The notes under the pieces: model-generated
Told to the model about the DNA's origin: nothing
Database searches by the model: none
What the model saw: the letters and a program-made list of their open reading frames with translations, nothing else
Program-made: the position numbers and the translations under genes
Part shown: positions 1 to 11,777 of the stretch, piece by piece
Layout: every line of letters begins with the position of its first letter
Numbering within the stretch: the stretch's first letter is position 1
Assembly: GCF_004027225.2 (NCBI RefSeq)
Contig: NC_044278.2
Span: forward strand, 6,386,001-6,450,000
Length of the DNA: 64,000 bases
Source of the DNA: Strigops habroptila
Taxonomy: Eukaryota > Chordata > Aves > Psittaciformes > Psittacidae
Reading direction: 5' to 3'

Positions 1-3000
1 AATGAAGGGAAAATTACACATCATGTTAAGACCCAATTTGTAAACATCAAACTATCCATATGGGTTCCTTTCTTGTCAGTCCTTTATCTGTAATTTACTC
101 CTCATTTGTACTTTCAGATTACTCTGTATTTTCCACTTTCAATGAGCAGGCTTTTTAATTTAATAAGTTAAACTTTCAATTTAACAACTTGCTGCAATAA
201 ATTTTGTTAGAGGTAAGAAAGGCAGTTTGCTTGACCAAAAGGCTCCAACTGTTAAAAAAATTAGAACCTGCCCCTATTTTATGATACTGGCTACAATTCA
301 ATAGCTACTTACACAGAATATAGTCAAGCCTGTTACATGATACTCTCAGTGTTTTTCTTATATATATATAATCATTAATGCTATTGGTACATAAGTCTCA
401 CTGGATAGTGATAATCTATTCTAAATAAGGCAAGATGATATCTTAAAACCCACAAAGAATGGTATTTAACATTTTTATCCTCCCAAGGCTATGCTGAGAA
501 CAGAAATTAGCGTGAGCTCTCAGACAAATTGTATTAAACCAAATGGGATCTTGAATAAAAATAATATTATTTAAGTTATAAAATGTTCTACTTGAAAATG
601 TGTAATCCGAATGACTTATCTTTAGCACTGCCAGGAGCAATATCTACAACTACATTACTGAAATTCTGTTTAAAGTTGATTAAAAGGCGTCCGCACTGCT
701 GCATTTATAGAGATTGCATGTAAATATGTGTGTGTATATATATGTATGGTATGTCTATCAGTATGGTATTCTCATTCTGATGCACAGGACTTTTTATGCA
801 TAAGAAGCATGGACAAGTAGGACTTACACCAGTATTTAAGAAGATGAGAACATGCCAGTTATTGCCAGCAGGAGGTAATAGACTGACACGAGAGATGTGA
901 TTCATAGCTGATATATACGGTCTGTGGCATAAAGCATGCCGCATCCATGGGGGTTTTTTTTCAAGATTTTATACCAGGTTTTCACTGAAAAATAAAAATA
1001 TGGCTTTTCTTCCAGTACATGGTAATAACAAGAGGAACATCACAGGTACAGGGAAAAAAAACTAAAGCTCTGCTTTTGCCTCGTTGACATGGATGAATTT
1101 TCACAAATACAAAAGAAGATGGAGTTAAGCCAAAGAATGAACTGAACAATGAACAGGAGCAGGGATAGTCACAAGGTTGAAATAGGGATATCTCACAAGT
1201 TTGATCCCAAACCACTTGAAGTGAATGGCATCATTATAATGTTGTTGTATACTTCGTGAGTTAAACATTGTTTCAAAAGTGGTCATTATTGAACGGTAGT
1301 ATAAAAGGAAAGAATAAAATATGAGAAACTTGCAATAGGTATATTTAATATATTGCATATACGTATTCTGTCCTATGTTTCTCACATGTAAGACTACTCA
1401 ATGCAAACCCATGCAGAATGTGGTTCTCTGGTCACATTTTCTGGGAGTTAGAGCCCTGTTTAATGTCAGATAATGTACAGAAATATTTTTGCAGTGTGTG
1501 GCCTTCTAACTTGCTAAGATTCTAGCTGGGATAAATGAATATCTGAGTACCTTTTCCTGAGTGGCTTCACAGAAGAATTTCAGCATCATTCTTAACTGTG
1601 CCTATTACCCAAAATTGTTCTGGAAATAGATGTTGATCGCTTGAGAAAAGTGTTTTTTAACTGCTAACAATACTAAGGCAATTTCAATAGCTGAATTGCA
1701 TCAAATGATACCACACATTCGTTTCTATTAATTTTAATTTCTTATCACCAGTCATCTCAGTCATTTTCCAGACAAAAACTATTTTCTTAGATTACTTATT
1801 TAAAGCTTTGCAAAGAATCACAGCAAATATCTGCAACATAAATAACTTAATGGTCGTAAGTTTTATAATTAGATTAACTTTTTTTTTTCCCTCATTGTGT
1901 TATTTTTCAGGCAATCTGAACCCTCTTTAGGACATTAAGTTTCACAGATTGGTTCATGTGTTGCTTCAATGTTCGTTTTAATTTTATCACTCATTTGAGA
2001 CAGGATAAAAAAGATGGGAGGAAAGTGGTTATTCAATACGTCAGTTGTTTGCTTTACGATTTGTTTCTACCTCTTGCAAGAATTACGAGAATGTATACAC
2101 AAAATCTTTGTACTGTTTTCCAGCCAAGAAATTCTACTCAGTAATTAAATTCACCGGTTTCTACGGGTTATTTTTTATTATTGTGGTGCTGTTTTAATTG
2201 ACTTAATGCACAAAATGTCCAGAGGGTCAAGGTTTCTGGCTTTAAGCTAGATGTAGCAGAGCAGGAAAGGACGGGGGACTTTTACATACTAATAAATGAC
2301 TTGGGCAGCACAGATAGCTTGTCCGCTTATTGGTCATTCTCTGGCAAGTCAGAGGTCAAAATGGGAACAATTTTAAGTAAGGATTTGGATATTTTCCTTA
2401 AAATACTGCAAACTTTATTTATTAACAAAACTGAGAAATGTGGCAAGGATAAATGAAAGATTGCTCTTGGTAGCAACTACTGTGACTCAGCATCATGTAA
2501 ATTTATTACTTACAAGAACAGTGGCAGGAGAAAATGATATGTTTTTACCTTTCTTTAACTTAAGGTAGTCAACAGTTGATGCCTTTTTATTTCCATCAGG
2601 AAAACACAATATGGATCAGTTATCTTCTGATATAATTGAGTAGGATTCATAAAGATGCAGAGGAAGTAGGAACAAATCTCAGGCTTTTCCATTGATTTGT
2701 CTGTTCCAGCATCTCCCTTTCCCTCCCCTCTCTCCTCTTTCCTCCTTCCATTTGCAGGAGTTATTGCTGCTTCTCTCAGTTTCTGCTACCCTTCCGCTAA
2801 TTTCTAGGGGTTTTCTCATGCATCTGTTAATGCAGTTGCAGCTATTAGTATGTTGACTTCTGTATGGGTAAACTATCCTAAAACGTAATTCCTTGGTCTT
2901 TACTCTTCTAACAAACTTTCAGCCTCATATGTTAGCCTTCTGTACTTAAAGTTACTGTTATAAAAACTAGGATTACCTAAGCTTACCTAAGCTTGAATGA

Positions 3001-3696
3001 AAGGGTATAGAAGGCTTATTGAATTCAAGTAGATCTGTGATGGAAGGAATACCTACATGGAAGGAAAATCAAGGAGAAAAATCTCAGTGGTACAGAAACA
3101 TTCTTGGGAATTAAACTATAATGTAGTTTTGCTTCAAAATGACTGTTTCAGTAGTTTGTTTTCCACTTTTCGGAATAAATGGTACAAGGGTTAAACCACA
3201 GAATCCATCAGTTTTGAAGTAATGACAAAATTTAAACTGTCATGAAGCAGCTTCTTTATTGAGTAATTTTGAACTTAGAGTGGCAATTTATAAATTATGC
3301 CAAATGTCATGTTGTGAGAACTGCCTTTTCCACAGTTCCACCAGTATCTTTCTCTCTTGAGAATATCATCATGAGAAAACATAGTCTTACTTTTTTATCT
3401 CTTTATCTTGGCATCAAAACTTCAAACCAATTCATGACTTTTAGAATCATTTAATTGCCAAAGAGGAATCTTGTCAAATGCATTTTGAAAAATCTGAATA
3501 GACAGAAGGCTAATTAAATTATCTTTACAATAATAATTCTAAGAATTTCTGCCTTTGTTTTCCTTGAGCTTCCTTATGTCATCCTAAAGATGTCAGTCTT
3601 TGGATTAACACTGTTGCTGTGTATTCTTCACATTCAGAATTTATGTAGATATTCCACTACTTTACTCAGGATCAGCTGTAAAACTTAGTTGTTTAT
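1..3696. other. AT-rich intergenic DNA, no gene recognised
   Basis: No open frame here exceeds about 86 codons, none shows a recognisable domain, and no CpG-rich promoter or repeat end is visible. Minor features are a short TG/TA alternating run near 725-745, a pyrimidine-rich patch near 2710-2760 and a small direct duplication containing AAGCTT near 2980-2995. It is read as part of the large intergenic space upstream of GBE1. Confidence 0.6.
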
Positions 3697-4518
3697 TGTG
3701 GTGGGCTGACCTTGGCTAAGGGCCAGGCACCCACCCGGCCACTCATTCTCGCTCCTCAACAGGACAGGGGAGAAAAGAGGATGGAAAAGCTTATGGGTCA
3801 AGATAAGGACAGGGCACACTGATTAGTCACAGGTGAAACAGATGCAACTCAGGGAATTTTGTCTTGTCTTTTCCAATTAAATTTGAGTTGGATGGTGAGA
3901 AATAAGGACAGCAAAGATACCTTCCCCACCTCTTCTTCCAGGTTCAACTTCATTTCTTCAATCCCCTCTCCCTACCTCTCCTGGTGAGCAGTAGAGAGGG
4001 GATGTGGAATTGGGGTTGTGGTCAGTCCACAAGAGCTCCTCTCTGCTGCTCCTTACTCCTCATATTTTTCCTCTACTCCAGTGTGGGCCCTTTCCAAGGG
4101 CTGTAGTCCTTCAGGAGAAACTTGCTCCAGCCTGGGCTCTCTATGCGCCACAACTCCTTCAGGGCATGTCCACCTCCTCCACCATGGGGGCTTCCATGGC
4201 TGCAGTGTGGATATCTGCTCCAGCATGATCCTCTCCACAGGCTGCTCCAGCACCTGGAGCACTTTCTCCCACTCCTCCTGTCACCTTGGTGTTCACAGGG
4301 TTGTTTTTCATGGTTTTGTTCCTTTTTCTCTCTGTCCAGCATTTTCTCCCTTTCCTTAACTATGTTTTCCCAGACGTGCCACCATGCTCAGCTGTGTCCT
4401 ATGGCAAGTCCCTTGTGAAGCTGGCTGTGTCTAGGACAGGGCAGCCACTGAACTCTTCTTTTAGAGACCACCCCGCAGCCCCCCTGCTGCCAGCACCTTG
4501 ACAGCAACACTCAATACA
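3697..4518 (-). mobile_element. Solo LTR of an avian ERV (same family as 19422-20574), minus orientation
   Basis: Read on the minus strand, this segment follows the same order of landmarks as the LTR at 19422-20574. It starts at TGTATTGAG.. (complement of 4510-4518), passes the landmark AGAAGCTT-poor first third, then blocks with the words CTGGAGCA and GCTGGAGCA, and ends at a GGTCAGCCCACCACA-type terminus. On the plus strand it therefore opens TGTGGTGGGCTGACC and closes CTCAATACA, giving TG...CA ends. It is about 820 bp against 1150 bp for the plus-strand copy, because part of the internal tandem-repeat block is missing. No clean target-site duplication is visible (GTTTAT left, TCTATA right). 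There is no internal retroviral region, so it is a solo LTR. The overlapping frames at 4004-4501 on both strands are by-products of the low-stop, Ser/Pro/Cys-rich repeat composition and are not genes. Family assignment by name is not attempted. Confidence 0.75.
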
Positions 4519-4860
4519 TCTATACATCATCCCTCATCTCTTGCAGCACTCTCAAGGTTTTAAAAATAGGTCCAGCTTCCCCACTTCAAACCTCCTCTTT
4601 ATTTGCAATCCATCAATAACTTAATTTAAAACTGAATCTTAGTGATTAAGCTGGAAATGTGCTCTCTGAAGCTTGTACTCATGGGAAGCGTGGGATTTGC
4701 TTCACATGTGACAAGCTGCATGAGCTGCATAATATCATTTGCTGTCTCTAACTGGTAAAGGTAACTCCTTATTCTCCTTACTCTGGGAAAAAAACCCCCA
4801 GACATTTATAGCCTTGTTTTGCCCAGCACTCATCACCATTATTTGAAGAGTAATGAAGCT

Positions 4861-4967
4861 TTTGGGGGTTTATTGGTTGGGTTTTGGGTTTGGTTTTTCT
4901 TTTTTTTTGGGTTTTTTTTCTTTATTGTTGTTGGTTTTGTTCTTTGTTTGTTTGGTTTTGGTTTTGC
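4861..4967. repeat. T/G low-complexity tract
   Basis: About 107 bases made almost entirely of T and G, in runs such as TTTGGG and GGTTTTG, with very few A or C. The complementary A/C-rich composition appears at 11612-11713 and 46021-46052. It is a simple-sequence tract with no coding meaning. The 76-codon frame beginning at 4884 runs through it and is an artefact (Phe/Leu/Trp/Cys-rich). Confidence 0.8.
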
Positions 4968-7900
4968 TTAATAAACCCAGCAACGATTGACTTAACCTCT
5001 GCTACCCATGAACTCTTATGTTGGACACACAGGAATGAAAATTACATTGTTTTTGTGGCTGCTGCATGTCATGCTCTGCTTACTGCTTTTATTCAGCTAC
5101 TATTTAATGAGTAGGTAGTGATAATAAATATTATTTGCTTCCTAATCCATCAGATATTTATCAAACTGAACTCTGCGCTCTGAGACTTAATTCGGTGATC
5201 TGATCTCATTATTTATATGAGTAATACTCTAGTGACTGAGAGTTATGCCGCCACATGCCATGCGGCACCTCCTGGTACAGGCAGCCCCACCGCACTCTGC
5301 AGTTCCTCAGTGAGTATGGGAGGGAGGCACCTTACAAATAGTATTCCACTGCTGTGCACTGATGAATAAAGCTTAATGAGAGTTACAGCAGAGCAATGTC
5401 ACCTCTCGTACAGGCTTTAGAGAAAGAACTTTGCCTCAACTTGGGGTTGAGAGCTGCTGCCATCTCCAGAGGAAGGAGAATGCACCTTGTCTCTTAAAGG
5501 TGAAAGAAGTGGTGTCTCAGGTTTATGCAGCATACCTGTTCTGTTTGGAAATGCATAATGAAAATCTCCATTTTACAGGAGAGATTTCGAGTCCCAGAGA
5601 CCATAAATGATTTGTGCAAAGTCACATAGCTGAAAGCAGCCATTGTAGCTGTAATCTTAAAAAAAAAAAAAGCCCCACAGAAACAAAATGAAAACAAAAC
5701 TAAAAATATGTTTGATATTGCAGGATGAATATTACAAATCTATCCAGTTTTGGACTTCACTTCCATGGTTACTAAAATGCCCTAACACAAGTTTAGACAG
5801 TCATTAAACATATATTTTTATTTGAATTTGTGTTTAAGTAGGATGAAGTTCAGTGGTGTTTGTTTCTCTGAATTTTGACCCAGCCTTGTTTCTGATTGAT
5901 GAACCCTAATATTTAAGCAATTTAAAAGCTAATGTTGTTTATATATGTTGGATGCTAATAATTCTGTTCTGTTGTATAAATATATATTTACACTGGGAAA
6001 TCTTTATGAAGCTGAATTAAAGGCATACGTAAACATCGGGGTTAATTTTTGTACATTTTCAAGCATATATCAGAAGGCAAGAGTAAAATTGGTCATTATG
6101 GGTACATAGTGATGAAAAATGACTAGACACAATAAAGGATAATTTCTTTGGTTTTCGGAGCATAATGGAGTATGAATCATGTTTAAAATTAATGGCTGAG
6201 AAGACAGATCATGATTTGAATGTCATCAGCAGCTATTTTACTCCTCCCTAGAGCAGCAACAAGGCTTTTATGAGAGATGAGTTCCTGCAAACAAGCCCTT
6301 CCAAGCTATCTGAAAGCTCCTTATTTATAACAGAGCTTTAGAAAATGTTTTATTTTTGCTATTTTTCGGTGCTTGGAGTAGGGGGAGCAGACTGGGAACA
6401 CTACCTCACTGTCCAGCAAGTAACATGCAATCATTTGCTTGCAAATAACTTTTTACTGTAACTTTCTGGGGGGTAATGTTGGCAGCGCGTGTCCTCATTT
6501 TCAGATGGTTTGTGGTCCTTTATCCTTTTCTAACTCTGAAACGAAGTTGAAATTACTTCAGCAACTTCTGATTTTTCACTTTTGGGCAGTGCTGCATCCC
6601 TGAGCCTTCATCTGAAGCACCAAACCAGCACTGATGTTCACCACCCCTGAAGACAGCCCGGACACATCCTGCCTCACCTGTGAGAGCTGCTCTCAGACAC
6701 ATGCCTTCCTGCCTGCTCTGCAGAGCCTTTTGCCTACCATCCAGACCTAACCTATGTGCAGTGTGTATACCCTGAAGCCTTTGGCCAGCACTAGGGCAAT
6801 GCCTAATGTGAGGACTTATTATAGCACCACTCTGTTGAGCATTTCTTAGCATTTTATTCTTGTATACAAAGAATGCATCAAAATGACATTTGTTCAAAAT
6901 AGCACATTTGGTCTGGGTGGCTTCTGCTCGTTAGTGAGAAAGAAAAAGGAGTGGGGAAAGGCAATATGCGGTATCTGTCTGCAGAAAAAAGTGGTGCTTG
7001 CCCTCAGCATTTTACTCACAAAATAAATGGACCTTGGAGTATGTGCCAGTACTTGTTTTAGTCATTGGAGAAATGGCACAGTGGAGGGGGACATTGTTTC
7101 TATTTAATTGAACCTTTAATTTCTGTTATTGCATAAATGTGGTAGGCAGTAAGTAAAGATAACAAGTCAACAATGAGTCTTTTTCCAGGAGAAGGCATCC
7201 TGATGTTTTTGATAGTCAAAGATACTGAGCAGCAATGAAAAAGAAAAATCAGGGGGGTTTTGGTTTCTACATATATGTAAAATAATTCATGGTTTTTCAT
7301 TTTCAGCATCAGCGACAGTCCTGTATTGAAAGCTGGTCTGCTCTTGGAGATCATACTTTAATAAAACATGAAGCATGCCTTTTGTTTTAAAGGACCGTAG
7401 GTAAAAAGACCTTTCCTGACATTCAAACTTTGTGTTTACTAAATCAGTTATGTACTTTCAGTTCACAGGCTGTCCTTAAGCTGTTGGAGTTATTATAGTG
7501 GTGTATTACCTTTCATTCTTTCCACCAAATCTCTCATGGCTCATTTGCCATGCACGATGATATTCTGTGAGATTGTTTTCATTTTTCAGTAACTTATATC
7601 ACAGAGTATCCCAGATTTAGCCATAATTCTATTTCACTGACAGGCTCCTCTCTCCTCTTCCTTTTGGAATTGCCTCTTAAGGAAGCACTCGTAAAGCATG
7701 GCCAGTTAGAATCTCAGTTTAAAAGGCCTGCCAAATTATACTGTTTCAAATCAGCACGAAGGCAGGACCACAGGCTGAAAGCAGGCGTTGGAATGGCTCA
7801 TTCTTACAAATGGAGATAGACCAGAAGGGATACTGTCATGTATAATACCTAAAATAATAGTATGACTTCTGGTTTAGGGCATCATTCTTCATGCTGCACT

Positions 7901-8206
7901 GTCCTATTTATAGTCTTCTAATGCCAGAAAACCACTTTCTATTGTATTAAGGTTCTCCTGTTCTTTTTAGCAATATCTAAAAAGACACAGAAGCTATTCT
8001 GCTAAAGGTAGATGAAATTTTGTTGAAAAATGTTTCCCTCCTTGTCATTACTGTATATTGTTTTGCAGGAGCTGAAATGGGTACAGTGAAAGTTAAGGAC
8101 TCTAATGATCTGTAGCCTGGCAACTACAACAATGGCCTGAGATTTGGAAGGCACATCCATGCTCAACTTCTTGCTCCAGTAAAAATATTTCTGGGGAGAT
8201 GTATAG

Positions 8207-8252
8207 ACACACACATGCGTGCACATGTGCGCATGCATGCGTATGTATATAT
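8207..8252. repeat. Perfect alternating purine-pyrimidine tract (Z-DNA candidate)
   Basis: All 46 bases alternate purine and pyrimidine without a break. An AC repeat passes into a GC-richer core containing the self-complementary words GCACATGTGC and GCATGCATGC and then into GTATGTATATAT. Such runs are known to favour left-handed Z-DNA or cruciform extrusion under supercoiling. No gene lies nearby. Confidence 0.75.
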
Positions 8253-10118
8253 TTTATATATATAAAAATAACAGTAATAACAAAGTAAAATAGTCACTCT
8301 GTCAGCTTTTTTTGTAATCCCAGGACATGATATCCTCATTACCGTGTGGCGGGTTTCTGTCCTTTTAATACTTTCTAAACCAAAAATACTTGAATACCCC
8401 CCTCCCTAAAGTTTTGTATGATTTCCTTATTGCACAGAGACTTGATGTGGTTATTTCTGATTTCAGTGTGATGAAAGGCTAAATGTCAAAACACTGGAAT
8501 TTAAAAAATGGATTGCGCTCTCTTGATCAGTGATAATGGGTCATTATCCATTCACTCTACCAGATAGGTTTGTGAAAATGTAGAGTAACTCTCTGCTCCT
8601 GATGACTTCTCAGTAATCAGAGCACAAGGACTACAGGGAAGTAATTCTCTCTTTCATATATGGAAGATTGGAAGGGGTGGTAATAGTGGGGAGTTCATGG
8701 GGACATGAATAAATGGAAGGCATCCTCTGGTGTGGGAAGATAAACAATGGAAGTTATAATGTAAGTAGTTTAAACTACTACTTCTAAAAATAGCTGCCTC
8801 TAAGCATTGCGGTGTTGCACTTCTGATTTTGTATAAGACAAACCTTCTACAGCATTGTGCTGGGTAGGAGTGGATCTGATGGTTTAGAAAGGCAACCCAA
8901 ATTAAATAGGAACAGCTAGTTCCAGTGCTCATGGAAATACATTAGAAAAACATTACACAGAAGCAATAAATTGAGATCCCAAACACGTTTTTTCCCCATT
9001 AACGATATTTTAAAATGCAGAAAGCACTTCTGTGAAGCATGAAGGATGGTCAGGGTTAGCTAATGAGGCTGATAGGTACAGTGGCTGCATGCTTGATCTG
9101 TCTTGGATCCTAATGCTCATTTGGACATGTCTTATTATTGTGTGGGTGTTAAGTCTGTCCAAGCTCATAATCAATAGATATATAGTCATTCACAGTGTTT
9201 ATGCCTCTGTCTTAGAAAGCTGGAACAAAGTGATCAGGATGTAGTTTGCTAGGTTCACACAGAAAATTCCTCATAGAAAATCTGAGCAAACTAATTGCTG
9301 GCATTAACACGGGAGTTATATGAGCTGTGATAATGATATGGATAATGAAACCCACATCTCTGGCCATCACTTTATCACCTATGGGGTCAGCAAAGACTTT
9401 ATTCAACTCTGAGCTGCATTTTATAATTGGCTATTTGCATTTTGGTACTGTATGGCAGCTTCATATATTAGTCATTGACTGTAAAAGGGCCTAAGTGCAT
9501 CAGAAGAAAGAATGGTGTGGACCCGCTGACAAAGTGTGTTGGAAAACACGGAGTCAAAACACCTGCAATTTTCAGTTTTAAAGACACAGAACTCTAAGAT
9601 TTGGAGGAAATAGCCGGAACTGGCAGCTTAGCAATAGCTTAACAGATTTATAAAACTGTGTATCTGCCACATGATGATAACATGGTGCTACATGAGCATC
9701 CTGAACTGAGTGGGGTAGTGCTTTGCTAATGTAGGGGGGTTTTGGTGACATGACTCCTCCTGGGTATCATGATCCCATTCACATCCCATTAATGAAAGTC
9801 CCCCTAATGACAGGACGTTAATGAGTCAAGGTCTCTTAACTACCTGAAGGTTAATAGAAGGATATTTTTCAGTTATTTGTTAAAAGCTGAATTCAACATG
9901 AGACGCAGCCACAATTCATTCAGCCTGTGTTCAGATGCCTGGTGAAGAACAGAATTTGGGATTCCAGTTTTCTGAACTGTAGCATGTGCAGCCAAAGAAG
10001 CACTGTTAGGAAGCAGCTCATACCTTATATTCCTCCAGAAGGCAATTGAGCCTGCAGTTCTTTCTCTGTTAGGCGTATAAAAAAAGCCTAGGGAGAGTAT
10101 GATTTTAATTTAAGCTGG

Positions 10119-10696
10119 TGTCCTGGTTTTGTCTGGGATAGACTTAATTTTCATCCTAGTAGCTGGTGCAGTGCTGTGTTTTGGCTTTAGCCTGAGAACA
10201 ATGCTGATAACACACCGATGTTTTTAGTTGTTGCTCAGTAATGGTTACCCCAATCAAGGACTCTTCAGTCTCATGCTCTGCCAGTGACGAGGGGCGCAAG
10301 AAACCAGGAGGATGCAGAGCCAGGACACCTGACCCAAACTAGCCAGAGGGTTATTCCATACCACAGCACGTCATGCCCAGCATAGAAACTGGGGGGAGTC
10401 ACCCAGAAGGGACCAGTCGGGTCGGGCTGGGTATCAGTCAGTGGGTAGTGAGCAATTGTACTGTGCATCACTTGTCTGTCTTGCGGTTTAATCCTCTCTC
10501 TTTCTTTGATAACTCCCTTTTCCTTACTATTATTAGTAGTATATTTTACTTTATTTCAAGTATTCAACTGTTCTTATCTCAACCTGTGGGGTTATACCTT
10601 TTCCAGTTCTCCTCTCCATCCCACCAGGGGGTGGCGCGGGGGGAGTGAGTGAGGTGCTGGGTGGTACTTGGTTGCTGGCTGGGTTAAACCACAATG
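10119..10696 (+). mobile_element. Solo LTR of an avian ERV (family shared with 46080-46652)
   Basis: The segment opens TGTCCTGGTTTTGTCTGGGA and closes in GGGTTAAACCACA, the termini expected of an LTR of this bird family. It is colinear throughout with the copy at 46080-46652: shared blocks include AGCTGGTGCAGTGCTGTGTT, ATTCCATACCACAGCACGTC, a TTATT-rich stretch near 10525 and TTCTTATCTCAACC near 10570. The pentamer GCTGG is found immediately before the start (10114-10118) and again at 10697-10701, a possible 5-bp target-site duplication if the LTR end has drifted to ACAATG. It is about 575 bp with no internal retroviral genes attached, hence a solo LTR left by recombination. Frames at 10271-10648 lie inside it and are not genes. 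Confidence 0.85.
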
Positions 10697-11611
10697 GCTG
10701 GTTTTGCAAAGACTGTTTGACTTGGGCTTAGGTATTCCGAGTTTATTATCATAGGCACATGGGCACAGGTGTTTGGTAGTTTCAGTAAATTAAAATGATG
10801 CCCACAGCAAAGAATTTGGCAAATGTCTCCAGGGCAAGTTGTGGCTTATTGCTTAGGAAGACCCAAATCCCTCTTCCAAAGAAGAGGGGCAGAAGACCTT
10901 TTGTGTAGCTGACTCTAGCCTTTGAGCTGACAATGGGTATGTTTATCTGCTATTTCACAACTACAGCAGTGCTAGTTCCATTCACAAAAGCACATTCCAA
11001 TAGCCAGTCACCTGTAAATGGTGCAAATGAGATACTAATAGCCAAGAAGTGACCAAAAAGAGCTATCCATTATCTTGCACTCCTTGTTCAAACAAGGAAG
11101 AGGAGCTTAGTGGGACTGGTTCATGGCTGACTACCAGCCCAAAGTATAACCAGATTTCCACTAAGGCATTTCAGTAGTTCTGGTTAGATGCTTCAGATAT
11201 AGGAAAACTACTTAAAATTTCGATCATCTAGGCCTAAAATGTGACCAGAAATCTCCTGCTCACTGGTTGTCTATGGTGACATGGCTTTTACTTGCAAAAT
11301 CTTCAGTTATCAGTTCTGCTTCTGGTCTTACTCTTGCTTGGAGCAGCTATGTTAGTAGCTTCAGTTACAGTCAGATCAAGCTCTAGGTAATGCCCACTCT
11401 GGCAAAAAACCCTGGATGCTCAGCAGGCACTCACAAGATTAGATTAGATAGCTGTGGCTACCCTCTTCACTATGCTATTTGCCCTGGACACGGGAGAATG
11501 AGGAGATCTTTCATCTTTAAGGCAAATTTCATTGTGAAATGACATATCAGCTTGGTACAGAGGCAGTAAATCAAATCAGGTTTAAGCTATTCCAGCTGTT
11601 TTTCTTACCTT

Positions 11612-11713
11612 AATTAAAAAAAAAACCCAAAAAACCAAACAAACAAAACCCAGCCAAAACCAACCAACCAAAAACCCCAAACACACAAAAACCTCAATAA
11701 AAAAACCCAAACC
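11612..11713. repeat. A/C low-complexity tract
   Basis: About 100 bases of almost only A and C, in words such as AAACAAAC, CCAACCAACC and AAAACCCC. It is the strand complement in composition of the T/G tract at 4861-4967. It directly precedes the inverted repeat at 11729-11777. No coding content. Confidence 0.8.
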
Positions 11714-11728
11714 CATAACATAGTTATG

Positions 11729-11777
11729 ATTTCTATGTACGCTTCATAACACATTGTTGAGAAGCATACATAGAAAT
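11729..11777. repeat. 17-bp inverted repeat forming a compact hairpin
   Basis: The left arm 11729-11745 (ATTTCTATGTACGCTTC) and right arm 11761-11777 (GAAGCATACATAGAAAT) are complementary at 16 of 17 positions. The 15-base spacer contains a further AACA/TGTT pairing, so the whole 49-base unit can fold into one nearly continuous hairpin. It is shorter than a usual miRNA precursor and no terminal sequences of a known DNA transposon are recognised. Confidence 0.7.

Larger units (their letters stand above)
4519..10118. other. Intergenic DNA, no gene recognised
   Basis: AT-rich unique-looking sequence. The longest frames (minus 6553-6897, 114 codons; minus 8654-8932, 92 codons) have no recognisable motifs, no promoter context and no splice-consistent neighbours. 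It contains two simple-sequence tracts listed separately (4861-4967 and 8207-8252), a poly-A run near 5660 and a 6-bp-stem hairpin (TGCCGC/GCGGCA) near 5247-5270. Nothing else is seen. Confidence 0.55.

Noticed and set aside
4004..4501. Six overlapping frames of 70-113 codons
   Set aside because: They are contained in the minus-strand LTR copy and result from its repeat composition.
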